Positions 32,955 to 33,228 of a stretch of DNA of 33,228 bases are shown here, in pieces. The stretch comes from Apostichopus californicus (lineage: Eukaryota; Echinodermata; Holothuroidea; Aspidochirotida; Stichopodidae), in the NCBI GenBank assembly GCA_020650975.1, contig JAIPMN010000238.1:1-33228 (forward strand), given 5' to 3'. The number at the start of each line of letters is the position of its first letter. The first letter of the stretch is position 1. A program made the translations under genes and the position numbers. The notes beneath the pieces are model-generated. The model searched no databases. It saw only the letters and a list, made by a program, of their open reading frames with translations, and was not told where the DNA came from.

Positions 32955-33055
32955 GTCCAAACAACACATCTCATTCCAAAGGAGTTTACCATGACAAAGA
33001 CAGACCGTACACACTAAGAAGAAAAGCGTCATCCCTAAGTCAAGGAAATGAAAAT
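32955..33055 (+). CDS. Second coding exon of the plus-strand gene
   Basis: Preceded by a long T-tract and ttgttcag acceptor, followed by donor gtgagt. It is 101 nt, phase 1 to 0, so it joins the exon at 17375-17471 in frame through a Gly codon. It reads PNNTSHSKGVYHDKDRPYTL, then RRKASSLSQGNEN. DRPYxLR resembles a short basic motif also found in ATAD2-type proteins, but there is no domain here to decide the family. The gene continues beyond the window. If no exon was missed, intron 1 is about 15.5 kb. Confidence 0.65.
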
Positions 33056-33228
33056 GTGAGTTATACGTTATATGCTCCATCCTAAACTCCTTCGTATCAG
33101 TAAAAATATAGATTTACTGCGCTCCTCTCTTACCTGTCTCCCACTCCACAATTGCACTTTCTTATCTACCTAACCACATTTGGAAATGTTTTAGCAGTGC
33201 GCCCTTGCCCCCCCCCCCCTGGGCCGCG

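Noticed and set aside
1-33228. CRISPR arrays, operons, rRNA, bacterial or phage genes
   Set aside because: None seen; tandem repeats here lack short regular spacers, and the genes are intron-containing.

Overview
The window is animal nuclear DNA: AT-rich, short exons with GT..AG introns, long introns and intergenic spacers full of decayed transposons and tandem repeats. No bacterial or viral gene organisation is visible. The recognisable protein resembles vertebrate EFCAB11. That, together with the repeat style (frequent TAGGCC-type words, TTAA-ended MITEs, 145-bp GGTCA-rich tandem repeats), suggests a marine invertebrate deuterostome, most likely an echinoderm. The organism assignment is inference.

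Genes. (1) A minus-strand EFCAB11 orthologue (EF-hand calcium-binding domain-containing protein 11) lies between about 8.42 and 16.47 kb. Five exons are well supported at 14778-14683, 12830-12794, 12552-12451, 9999-9909 and 8687-8603. Their splice sites and phases fit exactly and they end in a TGA stop, with an AATAAA about 180 bp beyond. A 13-codon first exon at 16474-16436 fits the phase and would give a 149-residue protein, but it is less certain. (2) A plus-strand gene starts head-to-head about 0.9 kb away, with a first coding exon at 17375-17471. Its next phase-compatible exon is at 32955-33055, which implies a first intron of about 15.5 kb, and the gene continues past the right edge. Its N-terminus is Ser/Arg-rich and basic. 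The first 18 residues have the same spacing as the start of the HECT ubiquitin ligase TRIP12 (LRRS at 13-16), but this is only suggestive. The 900 bp between the two starts is probably a shared bidirectional promoter.

Layout. 1-8.4 kb: no convincing gene; a 394-bp hAT-like MITE (1075-1468), a tRNA-like doublet (3715-3845) and a TTAA-ended MITE (5092-5443). 8.4-16.5 kb: EFCAB11, with segmental tandem duplications in three introns and one exon-like Cys-rich open segment (13239-13419) on the same strand. 16.5-17.4 kb: putative shared promoter. 17.5-32.95 kb: intron 1 of the plus-strand gene. It contains a roughly 2.95-kb hAT-like element with near-matching 8-bp target duplications (17923-20875), inside which sit a 919-bp TIR element (18253-19171) and a second, inverted copy of the TTAA MITE (19374-19742). 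Further right are four tandem-repeat blocks, a faint integrase-like remnant and one exon-like segment (28053-28140).

I see no new multi-gene system. The most useful points are the EFCAB11 model, the head-to-head partner with the very long first intron, the nested transposons dated by their target duplications, the nuclear-receptor-half-site-rich satellite, and the Cys-rich exon-like segment.
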